Below, one piece after another: positions 27,688-29,224 of a stretch of DNA of 29,224 nucleotides. Source of the stretch: Pavlovales sp. CCMP2436 (Eukaryota > Haptophyta > Pavlovophyceae > Pavlovales); NCBI GenBank assembly GCA_026770615.1, contig MU631346.1:353612-382835 (forward strand). The letters are read 5' to 3'. The position numbers were made by a program, and so were the translations under genes. The notes below the pieces were generated by a model, which did not search any database, had not been told where the DNA came from, and saw nothing but the letters and a program-made list of their open reading frames with translations. Numbering within the stretch: the first letter of the stretch is position 1; the number at the start of each line of letters is the position of its first letter.

Positions 27688-27835
27688 GTGGTGATACATC
27701 AAAATGGATGTATCGGAATGTATCGTGTATCGGATACATCACCGAGACATCGCGATACAGTTGATGTATCGTGTATCGCGAGTCATGATACAGGCAACAT
27801 AGCGTGGTAGATGTATCTGATGTATGATACATATA
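27688..27835. repeat. GATGTATC / GATACATC cluster
   Basis: The 8-mer GATGTATC or its complement GATACATC (or one-base variants such as AATGTATC, GTGTATCG) occurs about ten times in 150 bases, in both orientations, directly upstream of the F2 insertion point. Confidence 0.75.
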
Positions 27836-27840
27836 TATAT

Positions 27841-29224
27841 AGCGGCTCAGCATGGTTCAACAGGTGTTGTTCCCTCACTGACTTGGTCGACGTCAGACGT
27901 TAGTCCTGGCAGCAGGGATGGTGGTGGTAGAGGTGAGGTTGGTGGTGAACTCGTAGCAATTGCCACAGGCTCCCCCCCCCTCCTTCCCCCCACACACACA
28001 ACGCTCACGTCCATTTAGGTGCGTGTGCCCTGTCCGCCGCGGCCGCCGCGGCCACCGCGGCCGAGGCGTGCGCCCCAGTCGGCATTGTGGCTGCGCCAGT
28101 TGTCGTCACGGTACGCGCCGTCCACGTGCGCAGGGGCGTCCTCGGGCCCGTTTGCCGAGCGGCCGGTGCGCTGGAACCAAGGTGCAACCCCGGGCACCAG
28201 CGGCCGCGCGCGCAGTCTGCGTGTGCAGCGAGCGCGCGAGGGCAAGGATGAGCCTGGCGTGGCCGCGCGCCACGATCACTCCGAGCTCCTTGCGCATGAG
28301 CCCGAGAAGCGTGTTGCGCGCCTGCATCGTCGTCGGCGCGCTGAGCTTGCCCATTCATGTCTCCGCACCCATGCCAGCGAAGTTCTTGAGAAGGTTGTCG
28401 AGGCTCTTTGACTGCTCTCCGAAGCCGCCGGTCGCTATGCCGATGACGGGGAGGGAAGCCGTTGAGGCGCTGCTCCATCAGTCCCACCTGGCCCTCTCGC
28501 GTGCGGAAAACCTCGCGGTCGGTCTGCTGGAGCTGCCTCCTGCGCGCAGCGTCGAGCTTGCCCGAGCGGTTCTCTACCGCGTGGCCGCGCGTCGGCGCAA
28601 CCGCGTTGTAGTGCGTCAGGCCGTAGTGGACCGTCTTCATCTCGACGATGTGACCAACGGCGGCCTGTCCATCAGGCTGGTCGAGCTCCACATAGACGTC
28701 GACTGTAGCCGCGCGCGCGCGGAGAAGCGCCTCCTCGGTCCGCATCGAACCGGGGTTCTGCCGCAGAACGGAGCCGAAAATCTCTGAGATTTCCGCCTGG
28801 GCTTGGGTGCAGCCATACACGGTCGCGAAGCGCGCGACAGCCCTGACGACGGGGTCGTGCTGGAGCTTGGCGAAGTGGCCGCCCTGGAAATTGGTGGCTG
28901 CAGCGAGCGTGTCCCCGTAGGCGTAGGGGTCGACGTGTGTGGTGTTGCAGCCGGAGACCTGGGGGAGTGGGCGCCCGACGAGGTGAGCGCACGCGGGGCT
29001 CGGGAGGCCGAGGGCGCGTGCGGATATCTCGGTCCACTCGTCGTTGAGCACCTTGGCGAGATCGGCAGGGAGTACCGTGAAGACGATCATGCTCTGGTGC
29101 GAGATGTTGCGGAAGAGCTGCATCTGGCGGTCTCCACGCGGCCGGTGCGCGAGCTGCTCACTCAGCGTCTCGTACTCAATCTGCTGAAGGTCCGACGTGA
29201 TGGCCGCCTGCAGGCCGGCGCCGT
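27841..29224 (-). mobile_element. F2 retroelement, second subfamily, 3' part
   Basis: Runs off the right edge. Coding reads from 29224 leftward to a stop at 28015-28017, followed by a 174-base 3' UTR with a C/T-rich block, ending TGAGCCGCT against a TATATATA run. The same 3' end recurs at 3761, 3884, 5623 and 20954, which fixes the element terminus. Confidence 0.75.
28015..29224 (-). pseudogene. F2 C-terminal region with PD-(D/E)xK-like domain and RGG tail
   Basis: From the edge: GAGLQAAITSDLQQIEYETL, FGSVLRQNPGS, then TVDVYVELDQ with the candidate Asp (28698-28700) and VEMKTVHYG with E (28641-28643) and K (28635-28637), 19 residues apart. Next is TDREVFRTREGQVGLMEQRL, homologous to the first copy. 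A frameshift near 28440 leads to LLGLMRKELGVIVARGHARL, and another to a C-terminus ending in GRGGRGGRGGQGTRT, an RNA-binding type RGG tail missing from the first copy's end. Protein-level similarity with clear divergence from 17103-18149 shows the domain has been kept under selection. Confidence 0.6.

Overview
This window looks like nuclear DNA of a eukaryotic alga with a secondary, red-type plastid, possibly a haptophyte or a related chromalveolate. The call rests on one host gene, an FKBP-type peptidyl-prolyl isomerase (24153-25263, one spliceosomal GT-AG intron). It has a signal peptide ending AKA|FSAVP, an ASAFAP-like plastid entry site, then a twin-arginine hydrophobic segment typical of thylakoid-lumen import. 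The species cannot be fixed from sequence alone. All homology statements come from reading by eye; no searches were run.

Nearly everything else is transposable-element material. Family F1 is a LINE-like retrotransposon with RT (mostly missing here), RNase H, a CPLC zinc finger, a 23-aa proline-rich tandem repeat and a structured 3' end. Copies lie at 1-1975 (+, cut by the window edge), 5006-5560 (-), and 6718-8162 plus 10712-13140 (-). The last two look like one element split by a 2.5 kb insertion. A diverged relative of its tail is at 19915-20820 (+). Family F2 is a retroelement that encodes a 76-residue ubiquitin-like domain, a Pro/Gln/Gly linker, an RT and a C-terminal PD-(D/E)xK-like nuclease (13358-18305, +). 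A second, divergent copy runs off the right edge (27841-29224, -), and short F2 3' tails are scattered at 3761, 3884, 5623 and 20954. Family F3 is a small retroposed element with clear target-site duplications at 6374-6707 and 21359-21469.

Non-autonomous elements include a 167-bp MITE family with TA flanks (1977, 4163, 20827, 23015), a cousin at 13190-13357, fold-back elements (21276-21880, 25871-25965), and a tRNA-headed SINE (23834-24032, -) whose tail matches the F1 LINE 3' end, including a covarying hairpin. A long near-perfect RNA hairpin at 18615-18738 sits inside a repeat cluster.

Unidentified, mostly broken coding segments occur at 2169-3095 (-), 4246-4596 (+), 8537-9236 (+), 9910-10531 (-) and 26300-27238 (+). 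The 26 kb gene and the 4.9 kb region share a similar 5' leader, so they may belong to one dispersed gene family. The strongest candidate for an undescribed system is F2, the ubiquitin-fused retroelement. The second is the LINE/SINE pair sharing a structured 3' tail.
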